The position numbers and the translations under genes were made by a program. DNA of 64,000 nucleotides, from the NCBI RefSeq assembly GCF_038002165.1, contig NZ_JBBOBR010000001.1, positions 620,001-684,000 of the forward strand, given 5' to 3'. This document shows positions 52,019 to 61,182 of this stretch, one piece after another. Position 1 is the stretch's first letter. Each line of letters begins with the position of its first letter. The DNA comes from Cytobacillus sp. FSL H8-0458. Its GTDB lineage: Bacteria > Bacillota > Bacilli > Bacillales > Cytobacillaceae. Below the pieces are notes generated by a model. That model did no database searches. It worked only from the letters and a program-made list of their open reading frames with translations, and was not told the DNA's origin.

Positions 52019-53800
52019 TTGAATAGTTATAACGACAAAACTGAAGATTGGCGGTTGTATGAGGCTGGCAAACAATACAATAACAGATTAGAACCTAATT
52101 ATTATGATACGGTTGATGCCAATTATGAATTCTTTCACGGTAATCAATGGCGTAATGTTAAAGCTGAGAACATACCAAAGCCTACTTTCAACATTATAAA
52201 AAGGATAACTCAGTTTCTTGTAGCTAGTTTAACATCGTCAAAAATTAAGCTACATTTTGAACCTTTGCCTTTCTTTCAGCAACCTACAGAAGAAGGTCAA
52301 TTAAACAGTGCAGATATTGCTAATGCTCAAACAACTAGCTTATTTGAAAAGTTTAAAATGGATTTTAAAATTAAAGAAGCATTATTTGATGCTGCTATTA
52401 CCGGTGATTCATGTGCTCACTTTTTCTTTGATGTAACTAAACAACCTTATGGAAGTTTATCAGAGGTTCGTGGTGAAATTGGATTCGAATTAGTTGACGG
52501 TTCCAATGTTTTCTTTGGAAATGCCAATAATTCAAACGTTGAATCACAACCCTATATCATTGTCTCTGGTCGTGATATGGTTAGAAATCTTAAAGAACAA
52601 GCTAAGCGATACAAACAAAAAGACTCAGAGGTAAATAGCATTACAAATGATTATAACTATCACGAACAAACTTCTGACTCAGGAAAGATTGAAGTGGAAG
52701 CTGATGAATATGGAAAAGCATTATACATAATTGTTTACAAAAAGAAAAAGGTAAAGCGAGCTAAGAAAGATGAGCAAGGAAATGAAATGTTTGATGTATC
52801 TGGAAATCCTGTAACTGAAGAAGTTGAAACAATTGTAGCAAGTAAAAGTGTTGAGAATGCTTATATCTTTAAAGATGTAGATACTGGTCTATCTCATTAT
52901 CCTGTTGCTTGGTTAAATTGGGAAAAACAGAAGAATCAATATCATGGTAGAGCATTATGTACAGGGATTTTACCTAACCAAATATTTATTAATCGTATGT
53001 TTGCAATGGTTATGTACCATCTTCAAATGACAGCCTTCCCTAAAACTGTATATAATGCTGATGTTATTACTTCTTGGAGTAATGAAATTGGTCAAGCAAT
53101 TGCAGTAAGAGGATTGGGAACTAATGAGAACATTAAGAATATTGCTGGTTATCTTGAGCCAGGTAATATGTCCAATCGAATTGAAAGTGTTATAGATTTA
53201 GCTATGCAATATACAAAAGAAACTCTAGGTATCTCAGATGCAGCACTTGGAAATGTAGATCCTAAGAATACATCAGCTATTATTGCAGTTCAAAAAAGTA
53301 CAGCCATTCCATTAGAGAATCCTAAATCGAATCTTTATGAATGGGTTGAGGATATAGGAAAGATACTTTTAGATTTTATGGGTACATACTATGGAATCAG
53401 ACCTGTCCCTGTTGATCAGAATGGAGAAAAGGTAGTTGTAGAATATGACTTTAATCAATTTAAAGACTTATTCTTAGATATACGTGCTGATGTTGGTGAA
53501 TCTTCTTACTGGTCTGAAATCGCTTCAATACAGACATTAGATAACTTGTTGGGTAATGGTCATATAGATATAATTGAATATTTAGAACGTACACCTGATG
53601 AATATATACCTCAAAAAGAAGAACTGATTTCAAGTATAAAAGAACGTATGCAACAACAAGTTATGAATCCTGAGCAATTAGTTAGTCAATTACCACCTGA
53701 AGAACAAGCAGCATTTATGAATGCACCACCAGAAGTACAGCAGCAAATATTAGCGCAAATACAGCAGCAACCACAAGCACCACCACAAGGAGCAATGTAA
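52019..53800 (+). CDS. Portal protein
   Basis: A 593-residue protein in the portal position after terL. The N-terminal part (DTVDANYEFFHGNQWRNVKA, KPTFNIIKRITQFLVASLTS) and the Gln/Pro-rich C terminus are typical of large portals of short-tailed Firmicutes phages. The protein would form the dodecameric ring through which DNA enters. The start is TTG 52019 with AAGGTG 9 nt upstream. It overlaps the next gene by 1 nt. The assignment rests on sequence pattern, size and order. Confidence 0.82.
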   Translation: MNSYNDKTEDWRLYEAGKQYNNRLEPNYYDTVDANYEFFHGNQWRNVKAENIPKPTFNIIKRITQFLVASLTSSKIKLHFEPLPFFQQPTEEGQLNSADIANAQTTSLFEKFKMDFKIKEALFDAAITGDSCAHFFFDVTKQPYGSLSEVRGEIGFELVDGSNVFFGNANNSNVESQPYIIVSGRDMVRNLKEQAKRYKQKDSEVNSITNDYNYHEQTSDSGKIEVEADEYGKALYIIVYKKKKVKRAKKDEQGNEMFDVSGNPVTEEVETIVASKSVENAYIFKDVDTGLSHYPVAWLNWEKQKNQYHGRALCTGILPNQIFINRMFAMVMYHLQMTAFPKTVYNADVITSWSNEIGQAIAVRGLGTNENIKNIAGYLEPGNMSNRIESVIDLAMQYTKETLGISDAALGNVDPKNTSAIIAVQKSTAIPLENPKSNLYEWVEDIGKILLDFMGTYYGIRPVPVDQNGEKVVVEYDFNQFKDLFLDIRADVGESSYWSEIASIQTLDNLLGNGHIDIIEYLERTPDEYIPQKEELISSIKERMQQQVMNPEQLVSQLPPEEQAAFMNAPPEVQQQILAQIQQQPQAPPQGAM

Positions 53801-54126
53801 TGGAGATATTTTGGTTATTGTTTGCTCATTTATTAGCTGATTACCCTTTACAGGGTGAATTTCTAGCTACTATGAAGGGGAAAAATCACATTGTTCTAGT
53901 ATCACATGCCGGGATATGGACTGGAACTATTTGTATAGGGTTAGTGTTATTAGATATTCCGTTCACTCATTTTGATGTAGTGTTTTTATTTGCTATTCAT
54001 TGTGTAGCGGATTATATGAAAGCTAAACCAATAGGATTTTACAAACGCCTCAATCCTTTAGGATGGGGTCTTTTTATTGATCAAATGATTCACGTTTTAC
54101 AATTGGCATTTGTTTTGTATATCTAA
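53800..54126 (+). CDS. DUF3307 membrane protein in the head operon
   Basis: A 108-residue protein with three to four membrane helices and the DUF3307 pattern: FAHLLADYPLQGEFLATMKG at the N terminus and FAIHCVADYMKAKPIGFYKR, with His/Asp residues repeated in membrane context. The ATG overlaps the portal stop by 1 nt, so it is tightly coupled. A membrane protein between portal and scaffold is unusual; a role in lysis, superinfection exclusion or assembly at the membrane is possible but unproven. Confidence 0.8.
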   Translation: MEIFWLLFAHLLADYPLQGEFLATMKGKNHIVLVSHAGIWTGTICIGLVLLDIPFTHFDVVFLFAIHCVADYMKAKPIGFYKRLNPLGWGLFIDQMIHVLQLAFVLYI

Positions 54127-54196
54127 GTCATTGTCCTGGATATGACGTTAAACTGTCTCAAATATTCCCCTACCATAGGGAAAGGAGCTTTAACTT

Positions 54197-55054
54197 ATGA
54201 AATTTATCGCCAACCATAGCGGACGTTTGTTGAAATTGGATTTACAGTATTTCGCAGAGGATGAAGATTTTATTCTTCCTGATGATTTTGAAGCGGAAAC
54301 TGTAGAACCGGAAGTACCTGAAGCTGTTAGTGAGGAATCTTTTGAAGAACCTTTAGAGGAACCTGCAGAAGAAACCGAGCAGACAGAGGAATTAACCGAA
54401 CAGCAACAAGAGGAACAGCGTCAAGCCTTCCTCAAAGTTAAATATAACAAAGAGGAAATGGATCTTGACGAGGATACAGCCCGGGAATTGGCTCAAAAGG
54501 GTTTGAACTATGACAAGGTACAGGAACGTTTACAAGCGCTTGAAAGTGATCCACGTTTATCCTTTGTCGAGGAATTAGCCAAAGAGCAGGGAATGACCAC
54601 AGAGCAGTATCTTGAAGCTGTACAGGAGTACAAAGAGCAAGAAAAACTGAATGAATTGATTCAGCAGAACATTCCAGAAGAATTAGCAAAAGAAATTCTT
54701 GAAACAAGGAAGATGCGCGAGGAAATTCAGTCTGAAAAACAAGCCAAAGTTGAAGAACAGAGAAAAAATGCAGAATTTCAAGAGTTCTTTGATTACTACA
54801 AGCAAGCTCAAGGAAAAGATTTTGATCCAAATAAAGATCAGATTCCACCAGAAGTTTGGCAAATGAATCAAAATGGAGTTCCACTAAAGTATGCTTTTAT
54901 GGAACATCATTCTAATCAGTTATTATCACAAATTCAAGTATTAAAACAAAACAAGGAAAATGAGCAAAGAGCACCTATTGGAAGTTTAACTAATCACGGA
55001 AGCACAGAAGTAGCTTCTGAGGATGATTTCCTAAAGGGCTTTAACTCAATCTAA
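54197..55054 (+). CDS. Head scaffold protein
   Basis: A 285-residue acidic protein. The N terminus LLKLDLQYFAEDEDFILPDD carries the LDLQYFA motif common at the start of Bacillus phage scaffold proteins, followed by an acidic stretch and a long coiled coil (about 75-215, EQTEELTEQQQEEQRQAFLK onward). It guides capsid assembly and is later removed. AAAGGAGC lies 12 nt before the ATG, next to a small hairpin CCCTA/TAGGG. It lies 25 bp before the major capsid gene. Confidence 0.85.
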   Translation: MKFIANHSGRLLKLDLQYFAEDEDFILPDDFEAETVEPEVPEAVSEESFEEPLEEPAEETEQTEELTEQQQEEQRQAFLKVKYNKEEMDLDEDTARELAQKGLNYDKVQERLQALESDPRLSFVEELAKEQGMTTEQYLEAVQEYKEQEKLNELIQQNIPEELAKEILETRKMREEIQSEKQAKVEEQRKNAEFQEFFDYYKQAQGKDFDPNKDQIPPEVWQMNQNGVPLKYAFMEHHSNQLLSQIQVLKQNKENEQRAPIGSLTNHGSTEVASEDDFLKGFNSI

Positions 55055-55078
55055 TAATAAAAATAGGAGTGGATAAAA

Positions 55079-55906
55079 ATGGCAGTAAATTTAGCGGCAA
55101 AATATGAGAAAAAAGTAGACGAGCGTTTTAAACATAAATCTTTAACACAAGCAGCGGTGAACACTGATTACGATTGGACTGGAGTAGATACAATTAAGGT
55201 TTACTCAATTCCAACAGTAGGAATGAATGATTATGTTAAATCTGGTACAAACCGTTATGGAGTAGCAGCAGAGCTGGATAATACAGTTCAAACTATGCTC
55301 TTAACTCGTGACCGTTCATTTACTTTCACTATTGATAAGGCTAACACACAAGATTCTCAAGGTGTAATGGAAGCTGGCAAGGCTCTTGCTCGACAAATCG
55401 ATGAGGTAATCGTTCCGGAGATTGATGTATATCGTTTGGCTACAATGTCAGCAGCGGCTGTTGCAAATGGTCATACAGCTACAGTAGCAGTTACTAAGGA
55501 TAATGCTTATTCATCCATCCTAACAGGAACAGAAAAGCTAGATGATAAGAAGGTTCCTACTGGAGGTCGTTTACTATATGTTACTCCAGCTTTCTATAAC
55601 CTTATTAAACTTAGCCCAGAATTCATTAAATCTACAGAAATTGCACAGAAGATGCTGATTAATGGTCAGGTTGGTGAAATTGACGGTATGAAGGTAATTA
55701 AAGTTCCTTCTTCTTATATGCCAGCAAACACACCATTTCTAATTACTCATCCTGTTGCTACTGTAGGCGCGCAGAAGTTAGAGGATTATAAAATTCATGA
55801 TAACCCTCCTGGTATCAATGGAAAGTTGGTTGAAGGTCGTAAGCGGTATGATGCTTTTGTATTGGAAAACAAAAAGAACGCACTGTACGTTCATAAAACT
55901 CTATAA
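55079..55906 (+). CDS. Major capsid protein (HK97-fold)
   Basis: A 275-residue capsid protein immediately after the scaffold gene. The sequence (for example KYEKKVDERFKHKSLTQAAV, TLLTRDRSFTFTIDKANTQD-like and KLSPEFIKSTEIAQKMLING) fits the small HK97-type capsid proteins of Firmicutes phages, with the E loop after the N-terminal arm and the C-terminal strand GRKRYDAFVLENKK. The ATG has AGGAGTGG 9 nt upstream. No protease domain is present, so the scaffold is probably separate, as seen here. Confidence 0.85.
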   Translation: MAVNLAAKYEKKVDERFKHKSLTQAAVNTDYDWTGVDTIKVYSIPTVGMNDYVKSGTNRYGVAAELDNTVQTMLLTRDRSFTFTIDKANTQDSQGVMEAGKALARQIDEVIVPEIDVYRLATMSAAAVANGHTATVAVTKDNAYSSILTGTEKLDDKKVPTGGRLLYVTPAFYNLIKLSPEFIKSTEIAQKMLINGQVGEIDGMKVIKVPSSYMPANTPFLITHPVATVGAQKLEDYKIHDNPPGINGKLVEGRKRYDAFVLENKKNALYVHKTL

Positions 55907-55936
55907 TACATAAAATTTTCAAAGGAGTGATTCTAG

Positions 55937-56047
55937 ATGAGTAAAGTATTTGTTACTGAAAAAGGTGAAAAACTAGTTGCTCGTGATGAAATTCAAGCAG
56001 CAGCTTTTAAAAAGGCTGGACTTAAAGAAAAGCCAGAGAAGAAGTAA
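55937..56047 (+). CDS. Small phage head protein, 36 residues
   Basis: A short basic peptide (MSKVFVTEKGEKLVARDEIQ, ending GLKEKPEKK) with AAAGGAGTGA 7 nt before the ATG. It lies between capsid and connector genes and has a good terminator after it. Such small proteins after capsid genes may be decoration or head-assembly factors. Too short to be named. Confidence 0.65.
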   Translation: MSKVFVTEKGEKLVARDEIQAAAFKKAGLKEKPEKK

Positions 56048-56055
56048 TTATCTAT

Positions 56056-56086
56056 GGGGTGGACGGTTGTCTACCCCCTTTTTTTA
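56056..56086 (+). terminator. Terminator inside the structural operon
   Basis: GGGGTGGAC/GTCTACCCC (one G-U pair) with a 4-nt loop and TTTTTTT tail. It would separate high capsid expression from the tail genes. Confidence 0.85.
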
Positions 56087-56109
56087 TTTGTATTTAAAGG
56101 GGTGATAGC

Positions 56110-56496
56110 GTGACAGTCACAGCAAAACAGGTCTATGATGCGGCTCTGGTTCTAATGGATGAAGTAACAGATACTGGAATTATTGCACCAGATAACCCAA
56201 CTTATTACCAAAACAAAGCAGTAATAATATTGAATGCTCTTCAAATGGAGTTAACTCCAGCGTCACAGGAGGCCATTCTTATAACTAGCCTTTCGGACGA
56301 AATAACGGTATCTGATCGATTAGCACTGCTTGTATTACCCTATGGGTTGGCTGCTCATTTAATGATGGCAGAAGGCGACAGTGGAATGACAGTGGCATCC
56401 TTTCTAAACAATCGTTATGAAGAATTGAAAAGAAAGAATTCTTCTAGCATCCAGCCGATTGAGGATAAGTACGATGTTTTAGGTGGGTGGGAGTAA
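56110..56496 (+). CDS. Head-tail connector-like protein
   Basis: A 128-residue, largely helical protein (TAKQVYDAALVLMDEVTDTG, then AALVLPYGLAAHLMMAEGDS-like and SFLNNRYEELKRKNSS) in the place where head completion (adaptor) proteins lie, between capsid and tail genes. The start is GTG 56110, with AAAGGGGTGA upstream. It ends 3 nt before the tail stabilisation gene. The call rests on order, size and pattern. Confidence 0.65.
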   Translation: MTVTAKQVYDAALVLMDEVTDTGIIAPDNPTYYQNKAVIILNALQMELTPASQEAILITSLSDEITVSDRLALLVLPYGLAAHLMMAEGDSGMTVASFLNNRYEELKRKNSSSIQPIEDKYDVLGGWE

Positions 56497-56499
56497 CCG

Positions 56500-58299
56500 A
56501 TGGCACGTATGGAAGTGAAAAGAAGCCAGAAACCAATGATGCTACGGATAGGACCATTCGGAGGTATTGATTTAAGCTCATCTCCAGCTGAAATTGATCA
56601 AAAGCGTTCTCCTGATATGGTCAATTTTTCTATAGACGAAAGAGGATCTTTGAACAAACGCACAGGTTACGAAAGAATCTATTTGGAGTCATTAGGCAAT
56701 GGGGCAATTCATGGAATGCATGAATATAGAAAAAAAGATGGTACTGTCCGATTTTTATTGGCTCACGGTAACAACTTATACACACAATCAGGCGATCAGC
56801 AGCCTGTTTTAATATCAAGCATTTTATCAGATCAACAAATCTCATTCTTTGATCTTAATGATAAATGCTACATTATGGATGGCGCCTCCCTCCTTGTTTA
56901 CGACGGGGTAAACGTGACTCAACCTACTCCGTATATACCTACCCTTACTGTCAGTAACGAACCTTTGGGCGGTGGTACTCCATACGAAGACTTTAATCTA
57001 ATCGGTAAAGGATTCAAAGAGAGCTTTTCAGGCGATGGTACGGCAACGGTGTACCAACTGTCCTTGAAAGGGTTGGATGGAGATCTAGTAAAGGTATCAA
57101 TTGATGCTGTGTCTGAAAAAGTGGAAGGGGAAGCGGATGCTGGTTTCACGGTTGACCGTGCAGCAGGAAAAATCACCTTCACCACAGCACCACCGACAGG
57201 AACAAACAATGTTATTATAACTGCATTCAAAACAATTTCTGGACTATCCGAAAGAGTGCTGAAATGCAGATTTCATACAATGTATGGGGGATCTAATGAC
57301 ACAAGGGTGTTTATTAGCGGTAATCCAGATTACCCGAATCATATTTGGCGGAGCGGTCTTTATGACCCTTCATACTGGCCTGAAAATGGATTTTATAAAA
57401 TAGGTGCGGATAATGATTCTGTAAAAGGATTTTGTAAACAATATGACACTCTTGTGATTATCAAGGAAAGGTCATTATGGAACATGTCTTATGAATTGAA
57501 TAATGGTGTTCCATCTTTCCCGATTAAGCCAATAAATGACCAAATCGGTGCTTCATCCCATAACGGAATTCAACTGATTGAAAATAGCCCTGTATTCCTT
57601 TCTAAAAAAGGAGTATATCTGCTTAATTCATCAAATGTGAGGGATGAAAGGAACGTAACTCATATATCCGAACGTGTAGATTCCAGGCTATTGAAAGAGC
57701 CTGGTCTTCATCTTGTAAAAACGGTTGATTTCGACAAAAAGTATTGGGTTGCAGTTAACTTTAATGTATATATCTACGATTACATTTTAGGCGAGTGGTA
57801 CATCTATGATAACATCCCAGCTTCATGCTTCTTAGAAAGGGATGGTGTTCTTTATTTCGGAGATTCCACAAAAGGAGTAGTATACCGATTTGTAAATAAG
57901 AACGCTGCTTCTCCTTATCACGATGATGCGGTACCTGTAAAAGCCTATTGGTACTCCAAACTTCTGGATTTTGACCTTCCGGAATTCCAAAAAATAATCC
58001 AAAAGTTATTTATAGACATGAAACCGGATAAACACACATCAGTCAATGTGTATACTCGTTCAGATAGAAAGCACGAACAATTCTTGGTTAATAACCGGAT
58101 GGATCAGTTTAATTTTATGTTTATGGACTTTAGTAAATTTTCTTTTGTGACTTCTGATATACCGCAGGAGAAAGGAAAGAAATTGAAAATGAAAAAAATC
58201 ACTCATTTTCAATTCAAGCTAGAAAATACTTCCGGAGAAGAAAGTTTAGGAGTGATTGGAATCTCTATTAAATATGGTATTCAAAATGAGGTGAAATAA
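56500..58299 (+). CDS. Beta-propeller-like tail stabilisation protein
   Basis: A 599-residue beta-rich protein. The N terminus LRIGPFGGIDLSSSPAEIDQ and KRSPDMVNFSIDERGSLNKR is characteristic of tail stabilisation or receptor-ring proteins of short-tailed phages, in which repeated blades (for example VFISGNPDYPNHIWRSGLYD, FLSKKGVYLLNSSNVRDERN) form a propeller below the portal. The ATG follows GTGGGTGGGAG. It overlaps the tail spike gene by 1 nt. It supports a podovirus-like particle. Exact homology to P22 gp10-like proteins is inference. Confidence 0.75.
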   Translation: MARMEVKRSQKPMMLRIGPFGGIDLSSSPAEIDQKRSPDMVNFSIDERGSLNKRTGYERIYLESLGNGAIHGMHEYRKKDGTVRFLLAHGNNLYTQSGDQQPVLISSILSDQQISFFDLNDKCYIMDGASLLVYDGVNVTQPTPYIPTLTVSNEPLGGGTPYEDFNLIGKGFKESFSGDGTATVYQLSLKGLDGDLVKVSIDAVSEKVEGEADAGFTVDRAAGKITFTTAPPTGTNNVIITAFKTISGLSERVLKCRFHTMYGGSNDTRVFISGNPDYPNHIWRSGLYDPSYWPENGFYKIGADNDSVKGFCKQYDTLVIIKERSLWNMSYELNNGVPSFPIKPINDQIGASSHNGIQLIENSPVFLSKKGVYLLNSSNVRDERNVTHISERVDSRLLKEPGLHLVKTVDFDKKYWVAVNFNVYIYDYILGEWYIYDNIPASCFLERDGVLYFGDSTKGVVYRFVNKNAASPYHDDAVPVKAYWYSKLLDFDLPEFQKIIQKLFIDMKPDKHTSVNVYTRSDRKHEQFLVNNRMDQFNFMFMDFSKFSFVTSDIPQEKGKKLKMKKITHFQFKLENTSGEESLGVIGISIKYGIQNEVK

Positions 58300-60269
58300 T
58301 GGCATTTAATAAACAACCCGAATTTACCCAAAAAGTAACAGATTTGCCAGATGTGCCATCGCCATCTTACACACCTGCAGATATCAAAAGTATCATTCAG
58401 GCACCTGCTGATGAATTAAAAACGACTGTTAATAAATTAGTAGAAGACTTAAATGCGAACGAGTGGATCGATACTCCGAAATTAGGGTCAAAAGCTGTAA
58501 CACGCGATAAGATAGCGGAAGGATCAGTAGGGACGAGAGAGATTGATCCTGAAATTTTGTCGCAGCCAACAACTGCGTTTGGTGTGCAAGCAAAATTTCA
58601 AGATGTTGATACACAATTGGCAGATATAGCGATAAATGTAAGAACACCACCTTACAATGCTAGAGGAGATGGTTCTTATGATGATATTCAGGCGATTAAC
58701 GATGCAATCGCAACTGGAAAACCTGTATATTTCCCAGAACCAATAAATTTTTATAACATTACAGATACCATCGTTATTAAGTTTCCTGGTCAGATTTTAT
58801 TTTCTAATGGTAGAAAACGAGGAATGATCCGTAACATAACAAACGAAAAACAGTTAGTGGTTTTTGGTGATACGACAATTAATGATGGCGCTGTACCACA
58901 AGCGGGAATCAAGGGACTAACTTTCTACGGAAACCCTTTAACAGTTGGCGGAATTCGACTAGATGCTAAGTCATCAGGAAATCCATCTTGGAAAGACGCA
59001 TCCAAAGACTGTTTATTACAAGATGTAGCAGTTGATTATGTAGGTAATGGATGGGCTTTAGAAGTTTATTCATGGTGTAATGACATCATTAATTTTACGG
59101 CCTATATTGGAAATAAACGTGGTGCTTTATTTGCGAAAGAACACAATCAAAATAACATTAATGGCCTTTACCTTACAGGTTGTGCAGAACAATCACTCCA
59201 ATTAGGTGGAGATGGTTCTGGTATGCGCGGTCGTGGTAATGTCTTTAATGGTGTAGTCGTTCAGCAATCAGGAGGGGCAGAGGGTTGTATTGTAATTGGT
59301 GACGTTGATAACTTAGTTATTAATGGGATATACCTTGAATCCAACCTCTCTAAGGGTGCGCCGAGAGCTATATTTGTAAAAGGTTCAGCAAGAGGGGTAG
59401 TCATTAGCGGAGTAAATAACCTCGCTGGGCAGTCTGTGATTATTAGAAATGAGGGAGTAGGAACCTTTGTACAAGATGTGGTGTCCAGCAATGTTTCAGG
59501 TGTTATTGTTGAGAATGCTGGAACCGGCAGGATGATTGCTGCAGCTATTGAATGGTTGCCAGATGCTACTGCAACCGTTCCGAAATTCTCTGATTTATCA
59601 ACCACAAAGACAGGTCTTTTTTTAGACACAGTGGATGGGTTTAACAAATTAAGAGTTTCAGACTACACTCCTTCTTTAGAATTAATTGACCTTTCAAGCG
59701 GCGCATACGGTTGGAAACTGTATTCTGATGGAACACAAACCTATTTGCAGTATGATGCTGCTAAAGATGGAACATACGAAGGAACAGCATTTAGATTTAA
59801 TGCTTCCGTACCGGAATTAATTGTAGATGGAACGGTTAGACCAGAAACAGACAATACCAGGACTCTTGGAACTGGTACACGAAGATGGTCCACTATCTAT
59901 GCGGGGTCCGGAACAATTAATACGTCTGACAAGGATGAAAAGCAAGATTTCCGAAGTATTGATGATGCTTTAATTAATGCATTTCTCTCTATTGAGCCAA
60001 AAGTATTCCGTTTTAAAGACTCTGTTGAACTTAAAGGTGATATGGCCCGTTACCATATGGGTTATATAGCCCAAGAGTTAAGAGATGCTCTTGATATTGC
60101 AGGATATGACCCTTCGCAATATGGGATATGGTGTGAGGACATTTTAGAGAATGGTTCCACTCGTCAGGGTATCCGATATGATCAATTCATTGCTCTGATG
60201 GAAGCAGCTAACAGAAAGAGATTTTCTAATATTGAAGAAAGATTAAAGGTACTGGAAAGCACACTTTGA
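58299..60269 (+). CDS. Tail spike with S74 intramolecular chaperone
   Basis: A 656-residue trimeric tail spike. After an N-terminal anchor (about 1-110), NARGDGSYDDIQAINDAIAT (near 115-135) opens a pectate-lyase-like right-handed beta helix that would bind or cleave surface polysaccharide. The C-terminal peptidase S74 chaperone begins near TSDKDEKQD, where Ser543 and Lys548 form the Ser-Lys dyad with the 5-residue spacing used for self-cleavage; MGYIAQELRDAL and IRYDQFIALM are further S74 features. The end is a coiled coil (NIEERLKVLES). The ATG follows AATGAGGTGAAATA. Confidence 0.88.
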   Translation: MAFNKQPEFTQKVTDLPDVPSPSYTPADIKSIIQAPADELKTTVNKLVEDLNANEWIDTPKLGSKAVTRDKIAEGSVGTREIDPEILSQPTTAFGVQAKFQDVDTQLADIAINVRTPPYNARGDGSYDDIQAINDAIATGKPVYFPEPINFYNITDTIVIKFPGQILFSNGRKRGMIRNITNEKQLVVFGDTTINDGAVPQAGIKGLTFYGNPLTVGGIRLDAKSSGNPSWKDASKDCLLQDVAVDYVGNGWALEVYSWCNDIINFTAYIGNKRGALFAKEHNQNNINGLYLTGCAEQSLQLGGDGSGMRGRGNVFNGVVVQQSGGAEGCIVIGDVDNLVINGIYLESNLSKGAPRAIFVKGSARGVVISGVNNLAGQSVIIRNEGVGTFVQDVVSSNVSGVIVENAGTGRMIAAAIEWLPDATATVPKFSDLSTTKTGLFLDTVDGFNKLRVSDYTPSLELIDLSSGAYGWKLYSDGTQTYLQYDAAKDGTYEGTAFRFNASVPELIVDGTVRPETDNTRTLGTGTRRWSTIYAGSGTINTSDKDEKQDFRSIDDALINAFLSIEPKVFRFKDSVELKGDMARYHMGYIAQELRDALDIAGYDPSQYGIWCEDILENGSTRQGIRYDQFIALMEAANRKRFSNIEERLKVLESTL

Positions 60270-60306
60270 AATGGGTGCATTTTATTATTAATTAGGTGGT
60301 GAGCTC

Positions 60307-61182
60307 ATGGCGAATAACTCTAAATTACCCACTTATTACGGGAATAATATAGACATTCAAAACGCCAAAAATGCAGGCCTGCAAGGTAAATTCTATGACA
60401 TCAGCAAATACGGTGAAAAATCAATTTTAACAGATATTAGCAACGCTTTTAAATCAGGAGCAAACCCCATTATTCTAGGTGGAGCAGGTGCGGTTGGGGG
60501 AATAAACGACAAGATTCAAAATCAATTGAAACAATCAGGTGTGAACATCAATCGGATCGGGGGCGCTGACCGTTATGAAGTTTTAAACAATGCGAAAAGA
60601 TTTGATGATCAGAATCGAATCAATTCCTTATATGATCAACAACAGAAAAACGTTGCTCCCCAATTCGCCCAGCAAAGAAACCAAGCGGATGCAGTCAATC
60701 AGCAGAATGTTCAAAAGTTACGTGAAGCGATGGCGGCTAATGGCTTAACTGGCAGTGGTGAAAATGTCACTGCACAAGTTGGATTAGGAGCAGCAAGGCA
60801 AAACAGCCTGAACAATATCAACGCACAAGAAACACAAATGGCAAACGCTCTGGAATCACAGCGCATACAGGAATTAATGAACTCCCGTAAGTATTGGGAT
60901 GAGATTAACTACCGTGATAATCGAGATCGTGTTGAAGATCAGCGGTATAACCAGGAAAAATCGTGGAGAGAGAAAACATACAACGATGAAAAGGCCTGGA
61001 GAGAGTACACATATAAAAATATGTCTGCATCTGAAAAAGCTACTTTGGATTGGGCTAGAACACAGTATGGCGAGGACGCTGCTTGGAGAATGTTCCAACT
61101 TCAATATCAAGGTGAATTAGCAAAATCTCAATCGCAAGCAGAATTAGATTTTTATAAGAACTCGGGTTTTCTGGTACCGTAG
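60307..61182 (+). CDS. Virion protein with cell-wall-binding repeat 2 domain (0 frame)
   Basis: A 291-residue protein. Residues about 8-100 match a CW_binding_2 repeat: ANPIILGGAGAVGGINDKIQ and NINRIGGADRYEVLNNAKRF show the ILGG-G-A and R-I-G-G-A-D-R-Y-E signatures normally found in clostridial surface proteins. A Gln/Asn-rich middle (AQQRNQADAVNQQNVQKLRE) and a helical part with repeated Trp-Arg-Glu motifs (EKSWREKTYNDEKAWREYTY) follow. ATG 60307 has AGGTGGTGAGCTC upstream. The last codons GGT TTT sit on a GGGTTTT heptamer, three codons before the stop, so a longer frameshift product is likely. Confidence 0.8.
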   Translation: MANNSKLPTYYGNNIDIQNAKNAGLQGKFYDISKYGEKSILTDISNAFKSGANPIILGGAGAVGGINDKIQNQLKQSGVNINRIGGADRYEVLNNAKRFDDQNRINSLYDQQQKNVAPQFAQQRNQADAVNQQNVQKLREAMAANGLTGSGENVTAQVGLGAARQNSLNNINAQETQMANALESQRIQELMNSRKYWDEINYRDNRDRVEDQRYNQEKSWREKTYNDEKAWREYTYKNMSASEKATLDWARTQYGEDAAWRMFQLQYQGELAKSQSQAELDFYKNSGFLVP

